From: Hexactinellida sp. DTS-2022
Taxonomy: Eukaryota > Porifera > Hexactinellida
Assembly (NCBI GenBank): GCA_028753945.1
Contig: JAPNXP010000001.1
Coordinates: 13,878,501 to 13,942,500, forward strand
DNA: 64,000 nucleotides
Direction: 5' to 3'
Shown: piece after piece, positions 1 to 8,630 of the stretch
Layout: each line of letters opens with the position of its first letter
Position numbering within the stretch: the stretch's first letter is position 1
Notes under the pieces: model-generated
What the model was told of the DNA's origin: nothing
Databases searched by the model: none
What the model saw: the letters and a program-made list of their open reading frames with translations, nothing else
Program-made: the position numbers and the translations under genes

Positions 1-11
1 ATACCTAACAG

Positions 12-361
12 GTGAGCTTATCACGGGACAGAGGCATGTTTGGACGGGTGTCCATACAGTGGCAAGCCAAGCTGTCACCTGGTGACACACCTGCCACGAC
101 GGATGAGATTAGTTTGCTCAGTTCTCAGCTGATAGAGACATCCGGCATAGCTACATTCCAAGCAGGCGATAGCGCAACTAACTTCACACTCTCTCTCAAA
201 CAGGACTCTCTTCCCGAGCTAGTCACTATATTCTATCTTCAGCTGCTAGCAGATACTATAGAGCCCGTAGCAGTCCTGGACCGTGCTCGCAGTGTGGCTA
301 AGGTCACTTCTCTGCAGTCAGACTTCCCATATGGGGCTATTCAGTTCTCTCCCGATAGCAG
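12..361 (+). CDS. ADGRV1-like adhesion GPCR, internal exon with Calx-beta domain (5' partial gene)
   Basis: This is the first exon of the gene visible here; earlier exons lie upstream of the window. It follows an acceptor-like AG at 10-11 and ends at a donor (CAG then GTACTA at 362), leaving two bases of a split codon (phase 2). The translation has the Calx-beta layout: a G-x-V-x-I-x-W strand near the start, a DSATNFTLSL strand, a P-E-L-x-x-x-F-Y-L-x-L strand, and an FPYGAIQFSPDS end like the domain boundaries of VLGR1/ADGRV1. Calx-beta repeats form the very long extracellular stalk of that receptor. The first codon is GTG and is not a start; the reading frame enters from an upstream exon. 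Splice sites are inferred from consensus and phase only. Confidence 0.75.
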
Positions 362-438
362 GTACTATATATAGAGTACATAGGTTATTTATTATACAAA
401 TATGCATATTACATCCCTTAGTCTACTATAGGATAGGG

Positions 439-585
439 ATATAAGCACATCGTCGGGAACTGCACTTAATGTGCTTATAACCGACATGTTCTTATAACCG
501 ACATAAATGGCAACCGTTTCCCAACATAGTGTGCTTATATCCAATATGTTCTTATAACCGGTGTGCTTATATCCGACATCTACTG
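439..585. mobile_element. pogo-like MITE, 'GATGCCGG' family, 5' end degraded
   Basis: Palindromic ATAAGCACAT / GTGCTTAT and 'ataaccgacat' motifs end in GACATCTACTG followed by TA. The same body occurs at 1444-1573, 5638-5794, 13244-13420 and 23901-24234. The left terminus here is not recognisable. Confidence 0.6.
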
Positions 586-665
586 TACTCTATATATTGT
601 TATTAGTCTCTTTGTATTACTCTACTATAGGATAGGGTTATTAGTCTGTTTCTATCCTACTATAG

Positions 666-994
666 GTTCCGTACAGTATCCAGCACATCTAATGCCTTTA
701 CAATACAGCTCGGCGTAGAGCGCATAGGCGGCACCCTCGGTAGCGTACTGGTTATATACAGTACCCCGGGTATAACCCAAGAGAGCATTAGTATAGGCTC
801 CTATATAGCATCCAATGCACAGATAGGCAGCCACTACTTGTCAGCCGATGGAACACTCAACTTTACAGACGGAAGAAGTCTGGCTTTCGTGGAGTTAACT
901 ATACTGGGGAATGTATTAGCTGTTGGAGAGACCAGACTGCTGTATGTAGACCTGGTACCACAGCAGCCAGGGGAGGGGGGATCTTATCTGAGAG
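666..994 (+). CDS. ADGRV1-like adhesion GPCR, exon with last Calx-beta domain
   Basis: This exon has no ATG, so a start-to-stop search misses its first half. After the acceptor TATAG (661-665) the frame is open to 994. One base completes the phase-2 codon of the previous exon, giving FRTVSSTSNAFTIQLGVE followed by R-x-G-G-T-L-G-S-V-x-V, the classic ADGRV1-type Calx-beta start. It continues through LNFTDGRSLAFVELTILGN to VDLVPQQPGEGGSYLR. The donor GTTTGT at 995 leaves one base (phase 1), which matches the next exon. A rival donor at 1011 (GTACTG) is in the wrong phase. The open minus-strand frame over 652-834 is only the shadow of this exon. Confidence 0.75.
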
Positions 995-1010
995 GTTTGT
1001 TCTTGTTTAG

Positions 1011-1140
1011 GTACTGTTTAGTTACTGTTTAGTTATTGTTTGGTTACTGTTTAGCTATTGTTTAGTTACCGTTTAGGTACTGTTTAGTTATTGATTAGCT
1101 ATTGTTTAGCTACTGTTTAGTTACTGTTTGATTACTGTTT
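1011..1140. repeat. Degenerate minisatellite in the intron after the Calx-beta exon
   Basis: About eleven imperfect copies of an 11-12-base unit close to GTTACTGTTTA occur head to tail. They begin just after the exon donor at 995, inside the intron. No coding potential is seen. Confidence 0.75.
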
Positions 1141-1443
1141 TAACAAGCTACATACAACTATGCATCCAATTATAGTAAATTGTCTTATCGGAACTAAAGT
1201 GTACCTTATAGATACAGTAAAACCTCGTTGCTAAAATGTTGCTTCGTACTAACGAGGTCTACTATAACGAAGTGCTTGGGACCTGTAAATTCCTTCGTTG
1301 TATCCGGATATTCGTTATAAGCGGTTAATAATTAATGCATTTTGTGCTCTTTGGGAAATCTCCATTTCGTAATAAGCGGTTATTTCGTCAGTCCAACATC
1401 GTTTTAACGGAGTTCGCTATTTAGTGTATCGATAGAAGTACTA

Positions 1444-1573
1444 CAGTGGATGCCGGTTATAAGAACATCGTCGGGAACTGCATATAATGTTCTTATAACC
1501 GGCATAAATTATATAGGGTATATGGCAAGTAGAATGTTCTTATAACCGGTGTTCTTATATCCGGCATCTACTG
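1444..1573. mobile_element. pogo/Tc1-like MITE, 'GATGCCGG' family, complete
   Basis: Terminal inverted repeats of about 26 bp begin CAGTGGATGCCGGTTATAAG and end with the reverse complement, TCCGGCATCTACTG. TA lies on both sides (1442-1443, 1574-1575), the target duplication expected of the Tc1/mariner/pogo group. It has no ORF, so it depends on a transposase from elsewhere. It sits in a GPCR intron. Confidence 0.8.
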
Positions 1574-1875
1574 TATTGGATTTACCATGAAACTGAGTTT
1601 AATGTGTATCCAATGTCTATAATTTAATCCAGGCTTTCATCCAGGAAAAATTACCCCGCTCCTAGATTTTGTTAGAGCTCGTTCAGTTTTCATTTTATCG
1701 CCTAGATTATTCATCTTGTATTAAGTCTAAGGGAGCATCTCTCGATATTGAAGCCTAGAATCGATTTTTGTACGCCTAGATAAAAATCCTGCCAAATTAC
1801 GCTCCTTTAGGCACCCCAACAAGCCTGCATTTAATTTGGATTTAATCCCTGATTTAATCTCCTCTGTCCCTCTAG

Positions 1876-2498
1876 CAACAATCCTACTAACCGGACACGG
1901 CAATGAGTTCCGTCTGTTGGAGATATTCTCACATCAGCTGAGCCGAGCTATCTCTGATCTGGGCACTAGCCAGTCTCTAATCACATTCCTTAACAGCGAT
2001 GTCATCACTACGAGGGCTACCAACGGGGAATCTCTGATCGTGAGGAGTATTCTCGATCAGCTGATCACAGATACAGTCACTAGCATGGATACCGATTCCG
2101 TACAAAGGAATGTATTCACTGCTCTGTCCCTCGTTATCGGTAGCGGGAAGTTCCAAGGGAAATCCTATTTTTCAGAAGTTGTTGAGTCATTCAGTTTTTC
2201 TCTTCTCGCCTCGCTTCCTTGTCCAATGTTAGCTCCTATTGAAATGGAATCTAGTGTTATTCTCATCAGAGCCTTAAAGGGTAACTCGTCTCTCCTCTCA
2301 GCATACAGGTTCAGTACTAACGGGAATACATTTCAGTTGCCAGGGAATCTCTTGAGTGAGGACGATACATGCGGTGCCCAGCTATTCATAGCTGATATGA
2401 GTATGCAGGCCGGGAGTATATTCCCAGACGCGAGTATACAGGGTCTGTTCGGACAGACAGTGCTCTCTGTGGGACTCAAGGACTCCAATGGAGATAGG
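1876..2498 (+). CDS. ADGRV1-like adhesion GPCR, GAIN-domain exon
   Basis: A strong pyrimidine-rich acceptor (CTCCTCTGTCCCTCTAG) ends at 1875, and a strong donor GTGAGT starts at 2499. The incoming phase is 1, matching the exon ending at 994; the outgoing phase is 0. The roughly 207 codons read as the helical and beta parts of a GAIN domain: an amphipathic stretch (FRLLEIFSHQLSRAISDLG), a core around VFTALSLVIGSG, and late beta strands ending GLKDSNGDR. In adhesion GPCRs the GAIN domain holds the autoproteolysis site, which is completed by the next exon. The frame stays open on both sides of the splice sites, so the ends rest on splice consensus and phase agreement. Family assignment comes from the neighbouring Calx-beta and GPS/7TM exons. 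Confidence 0.75.
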
Positions 2499-2771
2499 GT
2501 GAGTAGGTATTATCAGCTTACACAGGGTTTTTTTAAGGCCGATCTTGGTGTAAATTTTGCACCAAGATTTTATGCGATGCCCAACTTGTAAACCTTCGAT
2601 TTAATATTTGACATGAACAAGCCCTATGATCCCAATCAACAATTGCGTCTTTGAAAATTATGATTTGTCATCATGTGAATTTTGAACAAAATATATAAAT
2701 TATAAATGAAATGCTGCATATTCCTCGGTTGCCTGAGAAATATTTATTTCCTAAAATGAGCACTAGGTTAG

Positions 2772-2898
2772 AAAAAATCTAAAATTACAGCTGTGCCGAC
2801 ATCATGTCCCTTTGAAGGCACTATCTTTTGGTGGTTGGTCGTTTGATAGTGCCTCCAAAAGAACATGCTATCGGCAAAGCTGTAATTTTAGATCTTTT
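2772..2898. mobile_element. Palindromic MITE, 'TTACAGCTGTGCCGA' family, copy 1
   Basis: The 127-bp element has ends that are reverse complements (AAAATTACAGCTGTGCCGA against TCGGCAAAGCTGTAATTTT). The inner part is also partly palindromic around GGCACTATC / GATAGTGCC. It lies in the GPCR intron 2499-3555. Further copies are at 5505-5628 and 40942-41072. Confidence 0.75.
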
Positions 2899-3322
2899 GT
2901 AATGTCAATACAAAAGGTATTAAACAATTTCAGAAAGGTGTTCGATGGGAACGACCCTCAGTGTATGGGAAGTTTCCTTTTAGCTCACTTCATTTCAGAG
3001 ATATTCTAGTTTTCATTTCAAAGAAATAGATAGCCGTAGACAAGGGAGGCTTGGTAGGGCTTAAGCCACACCAAATTTTTCTATTCCGGAAAATTCCTAG
3101 AACATAATTAAGAAAACCTTAGGTAACTGGACTAGAATGTTCATATTATTATTCGTTTTCATCTTTTCAGATTATTTGTTAACTTTCTTCAGGTTACAGC
3201 ACTATAGGTACAAATAGGTAAAATTACTAAAAATTTATGAAAATTCAAAATCAACCCAAAAGTTAGCTTTCAACGGGTAATATTGGTAAACAAGTTAAAA
3301 CTATGGAAAATGGTAGATAGTA

Positions 3323-3473
3323 CAGTCGAAACCGGTTTTTTCTAACTACGTTTTTTGTAACTAGGTATTTATTCTTAACGTGTAAGAAATTCCTATTTTG
3401 TTTTATTCTTACTATCGGATTTCCTAAATTTATTACGTGCAAAGAATTGGTTAGAATAAACCGGTTTCGACTG
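3323..3473. mobile_element. pogo-like MITE, 'CAGTCGAAACCGG' family
   Basis: The left end CAGTCGAAACCGGTTTTTTC and right end AAACCGGTTTCGACTG are inverted and flanked by TA on each side. It lies in the last GPCR intron. A second full copy is at 19750-19835. Confidence 0.8.
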
Positions 3474-3555
3474 TATATAACATGCTCCATGGTAGAAAGG
3501 CTTAATATGAATGAAGTTCTTATATGATGATCTTCTTTAGATAACAGCATTGCAG

Positions 3556-4914
3556 TCCCCTGTTACTTACAGGGTGGTTAGTCCCGGACAAGTAGTGAAG
3601 TACAAGAACAGCCACTGTGTGTTCTGGGACCCAATAACTTCTAGGTGGTCCCGAGATGGGTGTGTAATATCTCATCAGCTGATTGAACAGCCGTTTGTGG
3701 AGTGTAGGTGTAGTCATCTGACTAATTTCGCAGCAGATGCTACGTCAGATAGTCGCTACTCATTCGGTTTAGCCATGTCCATTGCCTGCGCTGTCGTTAT
3801 ACTAGCCATTCTGTTCTCTGTCACAGTACACGTATGCTATTACACCAAATTCCAGCTCATCACATATCTCATTATTAATCTGCTTATTGCTCTGTTGCTG
3901 ACAGAAACCACATTCCTTGTGGCTTCTCTCGTATCCCCGATAGCAGATGAAGCTGGCTGTGCTGCCATAGGAGCCATCCTACACTACTTCTTGCTAGTCA
4001 CATTCCTATGGTGCTTTCTCATCGTCATGTCTCTCATATTTGTTATATACTTCGGGGCAGTCGCCTATGAGCACCTACAACTTGTGTTGTACACGTTTTT
4101 CGGCTGGTTGACTCCAGGGATTGTAGTGCTACTGACTCTGTTGATAGTTCGGTTTGTACAGGGACATGAATGGGCACTGGTGTATGGAGATGTGCATGCT
4201 AACGGAGATCTATGCTTTATCCCTCTCTTGTCTGTATCCATAGTCACAACTGTTATTCCTATCGTAGGTCTGTTGGCTCTCTCTATAGTCGGTGTTTGCT
4301 TGCTGTTCCTGTTGACTGGCACCTCCAGTAACGAGGATCTCAAGTATGACGACATATATTTCACCTCTCAGAATACCAGAGAGATATTCAAGCTGCTCCT
4401 GCTGTTCCTGTTGATAGGCGTAGCATGGCTCTTCTCTGCTATCCACCTTATAGCGGGACCGCTGTACATCCTAATAGCAGCCATGCTGGCACAGGTAGCG
4501 CTAGCTGTGTATATTGTGGTTGTGTATGGAGTGAGCGTTGTGTACATATTCCTTGTGGCCCGCAAGAAGTCGTATTACCCACAGGAAGACGCGAGTGAGA
4601 TGAACACCGCTCTGACGCCTGTCTCTCCAATGAATGTCGATGTCTCTCAGGCTATGGGGCCGCCTAGCTACATGGAAGATAAGATATACGCGAACCCCAG
4701 CATTCCATTTGCCTCCTCGGTTGTCGGGGACAGCTACCCTCCCTCTGAGGTAGCGCCTAGCAGCGCTGTGCACTCGGAGGACCCGGAGATTGAGGATCTC
4801 CTGTACACGCTGGAGGCAGGGGAGGGAGAGGGGGACTCCTACACTCGGTCCGAGGGCTCTCTGGCAGAGGCGTTCTCCAAGAGACGTATCTCTATAGCAG
4901 ATACGCATCTGTAG
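3556..4914 (+). CDS. ADGRV1-like adhesion GPCR, terminal exon: GPS, 7TM, cytoplasmic tail
   Basis: Acceptor TTGCAG ends at 3555 in phase 0, matching the donor at 2499. The four visible exons (12-361, 666-994, 1876-2498, 3556-4914) sum to 2661 nt, exactly 887 codons including the stop. The exon begins with the GPS motif: two W residues, four Cys (C-x14-C-x13-C-x-C) and the cleavage tripeptide H-L-T at 3715-3723, where autoproteolysis would cut between L and T. Seven hydrophobic segments follow, from about 3757 to 4560. The class-B-type extracellular disulfide pair is present: Cys before TM3 (3958-3960) and Cys in loop 2 (4213-4215). The tail has about 110 residues, is acidic and Ser-rich, and ends D-T-H-L, a class I PDZ ligand. 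Vertebrate ADGRV1 binds PDZ scaffolds through its C-terminus. ADGRV1-type identity is inferred from Calx-beta plus GPS/7TM. Confidence 0.88.
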   Translation, partial: SPVTYRVVSPGQVVKYKNSHCVFWDPITSRWSRDGCVISHQLIEQPFVECRCSHLTNFAADATSDSRYSFGLAMSIACAVVILAILFSVTVHVCYYTKFQLITYLIINLLIALLLTETTFLVASLVSPIADEAGCAAIGAILHYFLLVTFLWCFLIVMSLIFVIYFGAVAYEHLQLVLYTFFGWLTPGIVVLLTLLIVRFVQGHEWALVYGDVHANGDLCFIPLLSVSIVTTVIPIVGLLALSIVGVCLLFLLTGTSSNEDLKYDDIYFTSQNTREIFKLLLLFLLIGVAWLFSAIHLIAGPLYILIAAMLAQVALAVYIVVVYGVSVVYIFLVARKKSYYPQEDASEMNTALTPVSPMNVDVSQAMGPPSYMEDKIYANPSIPFASSVVGDSYPPSEVAPSSAVHSEDPEIEDLLYTLEAGEGEGDSYTRSEGSLAEAFSKRRISIADTHL

Positions 4915-5054
4915 GCTGTGCAGCTATCTGCTGCTGCATACTCAGTATAGGCTAACCACTAACCATGGACTCTCTTATATTCCAATACTCGTATAGCTAC
5001 TCTGTTATCTGTACTTTAGCTCTATTTTCATATTTATGTTGTTATTTATATTTT

Positions 5055-5060
5055 AATAAA
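5055..5060 (+). terminator. Poly(A) signal of the adhesion GPCR
   Basis: AATAAA lies 141 bases after the GPCR stop codon at 4912-4914, in AT-rich sequence. The open frame over 4965-5252 lies in this 3' UTR and is not treated as a gene. Confidence 0.55.
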
Positions 5061-5156
5061 CATTCTTACTTAATTACTAACATAGTTAATATTGGGCTGA
5101 AATCTATATTATTTACCACCTTTTTATACAACACGATTATTTTTGACATGAGGTAT

Positions 5157-5224
5157 TACAAGCTGCTCGTCCGCTCTACGCGCGTTCTTACAACTTGCAC
5201 TCGGGCCTTCGGGCCTCGCTTGTA
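5157..5224. repeat. 68-bp GC-rich double-hairpin repeat, copy 1
   Basis: The unit runs from TACAAGC to GCTTGTA, exactly 68 bp. Inside are two short GC-rich hairpins around CGCG and GGGCC...GGCCC in an otherwise AT-rich background. Full copies with the same length are at 20776-20843 (inverted), 49773-49840 and 54279-54346. Partial copies are near 24683-24712 and 51757-51795. Confidence 0.75.
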
Positions 5225-5504
5225 TTCCAACCACATGCTTATTCAAATATAATGCCGGTTGAATTTAGTTAAATTCTGTGGAAGCTGTTAGTAAGGCCAG
5301 GTCATCCAGGGCCCAGGCTCGTAAACCTGACAACACTTTTCTAGACATGCGAAAATCGAGACTCCAAAAGAATTATTGCAAATTGGGTAATTTAGGCGCA
5401 TGGTTGAGCTCAAACTGAATCTATGTGAGCAGAAAAAATTGTCGGGTATGTAAAGAAACAATAATGAAAATCCCTACATCACGAATTTTCCAATTTTGTA
5501 TAAA

Positions 5505-5628
5505 GAAAATCTAAAATTACAGCTGTGCCGAGAGCAGGTTCTTTGGGGGCATTATATTTTCGTCGTTGGTTGATTGAAAGTGCCTTCATAAGAAAATACT
5601 ATCGGCACATCTATAATTTTAGATTTTT
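5505..5628. mobile_element. Palindromic MITE, 'TTACAGCTGTGCCGA' family, copy 2
   Basis: It has the same terminal sequence as the copy at 2772-2898, with the inverted end TCGGCACATCTATAATTTT. The interior has diverged. No ORF is present. Confidence 0.7.
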
Positions 5629-5637
5629 TATACAGTA

Positions 5638-5794
5638 CAGTGAATGCCGGTTATAAGTACATCATTGGGAACTGCACTTAATGTGCTTATAACTGACATA
5701 AATTATACAGGGTAGATGGAAACCGTTTTCCAACATAGTGTGCTGATATCCGATATGTTCTTTTAACCGGTGTACTTATATCCGACATCTACTG
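5638..5794. mobile_element. pogo-like MITE, 'GATGCCGG' family
   Basis: The element starts CAGTGAATGCCGG and ends CCGACATCTACTG, flanked by TA on both sides. It has the same internal landmarks as the other family members (GGGAACTGCA, TAAATTATACAGGGTA). Confidence 0.75.
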
Positions 5795-5827
5795 TACAAT
5801 ACAATGTCTTTATGTATTGATTGGAGC

Positions 5828-5993
5828 AGGCAAAATTTCTGCGCGCCTGGATTAAGTTTGAGCTCCCTCACACAAGCCAAAATACTCAATTTGTATTACG
5901 TCTGGGAGCATTTCTCGATTTCTGAGTGCCAGAAAAATTTCGTTTAAAATTATCGCCTAGAGGCGCGTTGCGCACGCCTAGATGAAACCCTGG
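5828..5993. repeat. Dispersed repeat with 'GCGCGCCTGGAT...CTAGATGAAACCCTGG' ends
   Basis: The same diverged sequence occurs around 1627-1815, 24440-24590 and 54640-54855. It is recognised by repeated CGCCTAGA motifs, TTTGAGCTC, and ends resembling CAGGGTTTCATCCAGG. The CAGGG ends suggest a hAT-type miniature element, but no target duplication was found. Confidence 0.5.
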
Positions 5994-6204
5994 ATTGGAG
6001 AAATCGTAATATCTTTTCCCACCTAAACTACACGTAGTTGTTTAATGTCTAATACACTTTGTAAGTTGTGACTAATTAAATTATTGTAGCTTTTAAAAAA
6101 CTAGTGTTTCACTGTATGCTTTTTTGAATTTGATTTTATCCTTTGCCATCTCAACGATGGAATATTCTTAATACATTCGTTGCATTTCGAATAATCGATT
6201 CATT

Positions 6205-6375
6205 CAGTGCATTTGTAATTACGCTTCTAATCCTGGTCTGATCCAATTTAATACGCCTAAATCACAAATTTATGCTACAGTGTAAGAAAGGATTCCAAAT
6301 TTCCCTCTCCTAATTAAAATCTTTCCTAAACATACTCCAATAGGAGCATCTCGCGCTCCTGGATAATTCCCTGGT
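6205..6375. repeat. Dispersed repeat, 'GCGCTCCTGGATAATTCCCTG' family
   Basis: This sequence recurs at 25630-25797, as a fragment at 39948-39990, and in both inverted arms of the large element at 32634-34277. Shared landmarks are CATTTGTAA, CCTGGTCTGATCCAA, GGATTCCAAATTT and GCGCTCCTGGATAATTCC. Confidence 0.6.
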
Positions 6376-6677
6376 TTCATTTCGAATATTCGTTTCATTT
6401 CTAATTTAATAACGTTAAGATGCAAGGACTTCTATTTAGAACTACTGTTTATATATTCTGCCTAACAAGGAGATTATCTTGTTTTCTTGGACGTATTTGT
6501 AAAGTTCATTTAACTAATTTCTGGATCTTATTCCTATGTTATCGAATACTTTTGAATAGTTCTATTTATCAGTTGGCTAATTTGGAAACCGTGCGATCTC
6601 CCACAATTAATAACCAGCAACTTCAGAAATATTCAAATAACAACGCAAGCATTTGGTGAGCTGACTGTATATCATGG

Positions 6678-6823
6678 CAGGGGCGTATACTCGGGATGGG
6701 GATTGCCCGGATTGGTAGGGCCATTTATGCTAACTTGCATCATACTTAATAGAAGATGATGGCTCTTGACAAATTATTGGTAGGGCCATGGCCTCACCAA
6801 CCCTACCGGAGCCTACGCCTATG
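6678..6823. mobile_element. hAT-like miniature element
   Basis: It begins CAGGGGCGTATAC and ends CCTACGCCTATG, the CAGGGGCGTA-type ends seen in several elements here. G-rich and C-rich blocks form an imperfect internal palindrome. No clean 8-bp target duplication is seen. Confidence 0.5.
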
Positions 6824-6909
6824 CATGGTCAGGCAGTGTAAACCATTTCTCAATTTAATGTTAGACATTCATATAAACACCGAGTGAGCGAAACCTTAGA
6901 ATTATAGTA

Positions 6910-7075
6910 CAGTGGAACATCGTTAATACGAATACCAACGAAGGGTAGAAATTGTTCGCTTTATCCGGAGTAATACCCATTGAATAGCCATTGTAGGGAC
7001 CTGTTTTGTGGAACTGTTTGTTCGTATTATCCGGAAATTGGTATTAACCGTGTTCGTACTAACAAGGTTCAACTG
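6910..7075. mobile_element. pogo-like MITE, 'GAACCTCGTTAATACGA' family
   Basis: The element starts CAGTGGAACATCGTTAATAC and ends with the matching inverted sequence (GTACTAACAAGGTTCAACTG), with TA before it. Other members are at 15404-15575, 23436-23607 and 23670-23836. Confidence 0.75.
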
Positions 7076-7569
7076 AAGTCTGAAAGTCAAGGGATTTAGC
7101 TGTCTTAGGTTGGCAAATATAGTATGAGTGCATTAATTGATAATTCACATGGTAGAAACCTCTTCATATATTGTTTCAAACGAATAATGCCTCTAATTGA
7201 TAGTACAAAGGAACCGAAAAAGAGCGCTCCATTTTATGATGACGGAAGATGGCTCCAATTGAATTTAGATTCGCTCCGCTTTCCAAGTTTGCGAAGAGAT
7301 TAATGCTCTGCCTATTCACAGAGAAACAGCTGTTATATTAACTTCAGATTCCACACATGAGCTCTCGTGACTAACGTCGCTGTTACAAATAATAACAATT
7401 TGGTTAGAATTGGATTTGTATCGAGCTATGGGAAGTGCTACCCATTGTCATGCTGCTAGTTAGAGTTAACGAGTTAATGTAATATTTCGCTTCTAAGCCC
7501 TAAATACTGATTAGTTTCTATCAAGTCAATAGATGAGTGAGTATTATAATGTGAGGTGATAACAGTAGA

Positions 7570-7710
7570 GATTCCCAACATTTTCCAAAAGTGCTCCCTT
7601 ATAGTCATTCTGTGGACCCCTCCCATTAACTGTAATACATATTGTGGACACCCTACAGCCTTTCGTGTATACTTAAGGGTTCCATGCCTTCAGGTTCTGA
7701 ACCACTGAAG
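7570..7710. repeat. hAT-like fragment with 'CAGTGGTTC' end (inverted)
   Basis: On the minus strand the sequence starts CAGTGGTTCAGAACCTG and contains GTCCACAGA-type motifs like those in the element at 21832-21965. A related fragment lies at 34300-34415, so this repeat belongs to the duplicated downstream flanks of both NLR genes. Confidence 0.5.
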
Positions 7711-7834
7711 TACACTTATGCTAGTAATTAATATACAGTGGTATTTACTCAAATTCATGTACTTAGATGTAATGTTTAGTTATGTAAAGGATTGTATTAA
7801 TTACAGTAGACTCAGTAAGATAGAACACAATTCA

Positions 7835-7962
7835 ATTGAGAGAGTGTTTATTGATAAATACAAACAAGGGAATACACAAATAGACACTAAAGTTAGTTCC
7901 AAATACGAATAAACAGATGAAAACGAGAGGGAGACTGGAGAGGAGAGGATACGAGATGTAGT
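7835..7962 (-). other. Inferred 3' UTR exon of NLR gene 1 with poly(A) signal
   Basis: On the minus strand a strong acceptor (TCTGTCTCCTCTAG) ends at 7963, and AATAAA lies at 7852-7847. The block 7720-8105 is conserved at 34390-34745 below the second NLR gene, including acceptor and AATAAA (34490-34485). Together with donors placed identically just after both stop codons, this suggests a non-coding last exon. It is inferred; no transcript data are available. Confidence 0.5.
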
Positions 7963-8609
7963 CTAGAGGAGACAGAGAAGGTATCAAACAGAGGGAGTGG
8001 TTAACCAAGTGGCTAATAACTATATGTATAGCAGTTGTTAGCTAAATATAGATGCAGTGGTTAATGGCTCTTATAGAACTGTTAGTGGGAGTCAAATGGA
8101 AATTAGGTATATAGTGTTGTAAACAACAACAAACTGTATAAAAGTTGGCCAACAAATGCATTCAACTCCACCGATTAATGGTATCAACCGGTTAATAGTG
8201 TTAAAATTTACGATTTCATTTGAAAATGTTAGCGAATGCAAAATATTTCGGTCAATTCATTTATTCAGTTAATAGCATAAAAATTATGTCATTAGAGTCT
8301 ACATTTGGTAAATATTACCAATATTTGGTTAATTGGAAAGTTAATCGCCTATATTACTAAATATCGCATTACGAATGATAATATTTGATAAATAGTGTCA
8401 AATAACAATCATAATGTATATATAAAATAAATATTCATATTCTAGCAGTGTGTATATGTATACAAATAATGTATTCGTACAATTACCTCTAAATAACAGA
8501 TTATCGTTTTATCGACTTCTCCGCTTAATCTTGTCAATTATCCTCAAGCAAAGTGACCGATCAAGGGAAATTGAGTTCAATATCATAGAATAATAAAGTG
8601 AATACGTAC
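7963..8609 (-). other. Inferred 3' UTR intron of NLR gene 1
   Basis: On the minus strand the sequence reads AAG then GTACGT at 8609-8604, only about 20 bases after the stop codon at 8631. The NLR 2 gene has the equivalent TAG then GTATGT at 36372. The interior is AT-rich with no recognisable gene or repeat. Confidence 0.5.
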
Positions 8610-8630
8610 CTTATTAGCAGAGATGAGAAG

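Noticed and set aside
652..834. 60-codon minus-strand frame
   Set aside because: It is the antisense shadow of the plus-strand Calx-beta exon at 666-994, which has domain similarity and matching splice phases.
1836..1875. Extension of the GAIN exon upstream to 1836
   Set aside because: The segment is a pyrimidine-rich acceptor tract ending in CTCTAG; the open frame there is chance.
4965..5252. 95-codon ORF after the GPCR
   Set aside because: Low-complexity hydrophobic frame in the 3' UTR that runs through AATAAA and a 68-bp hairpin repeat.
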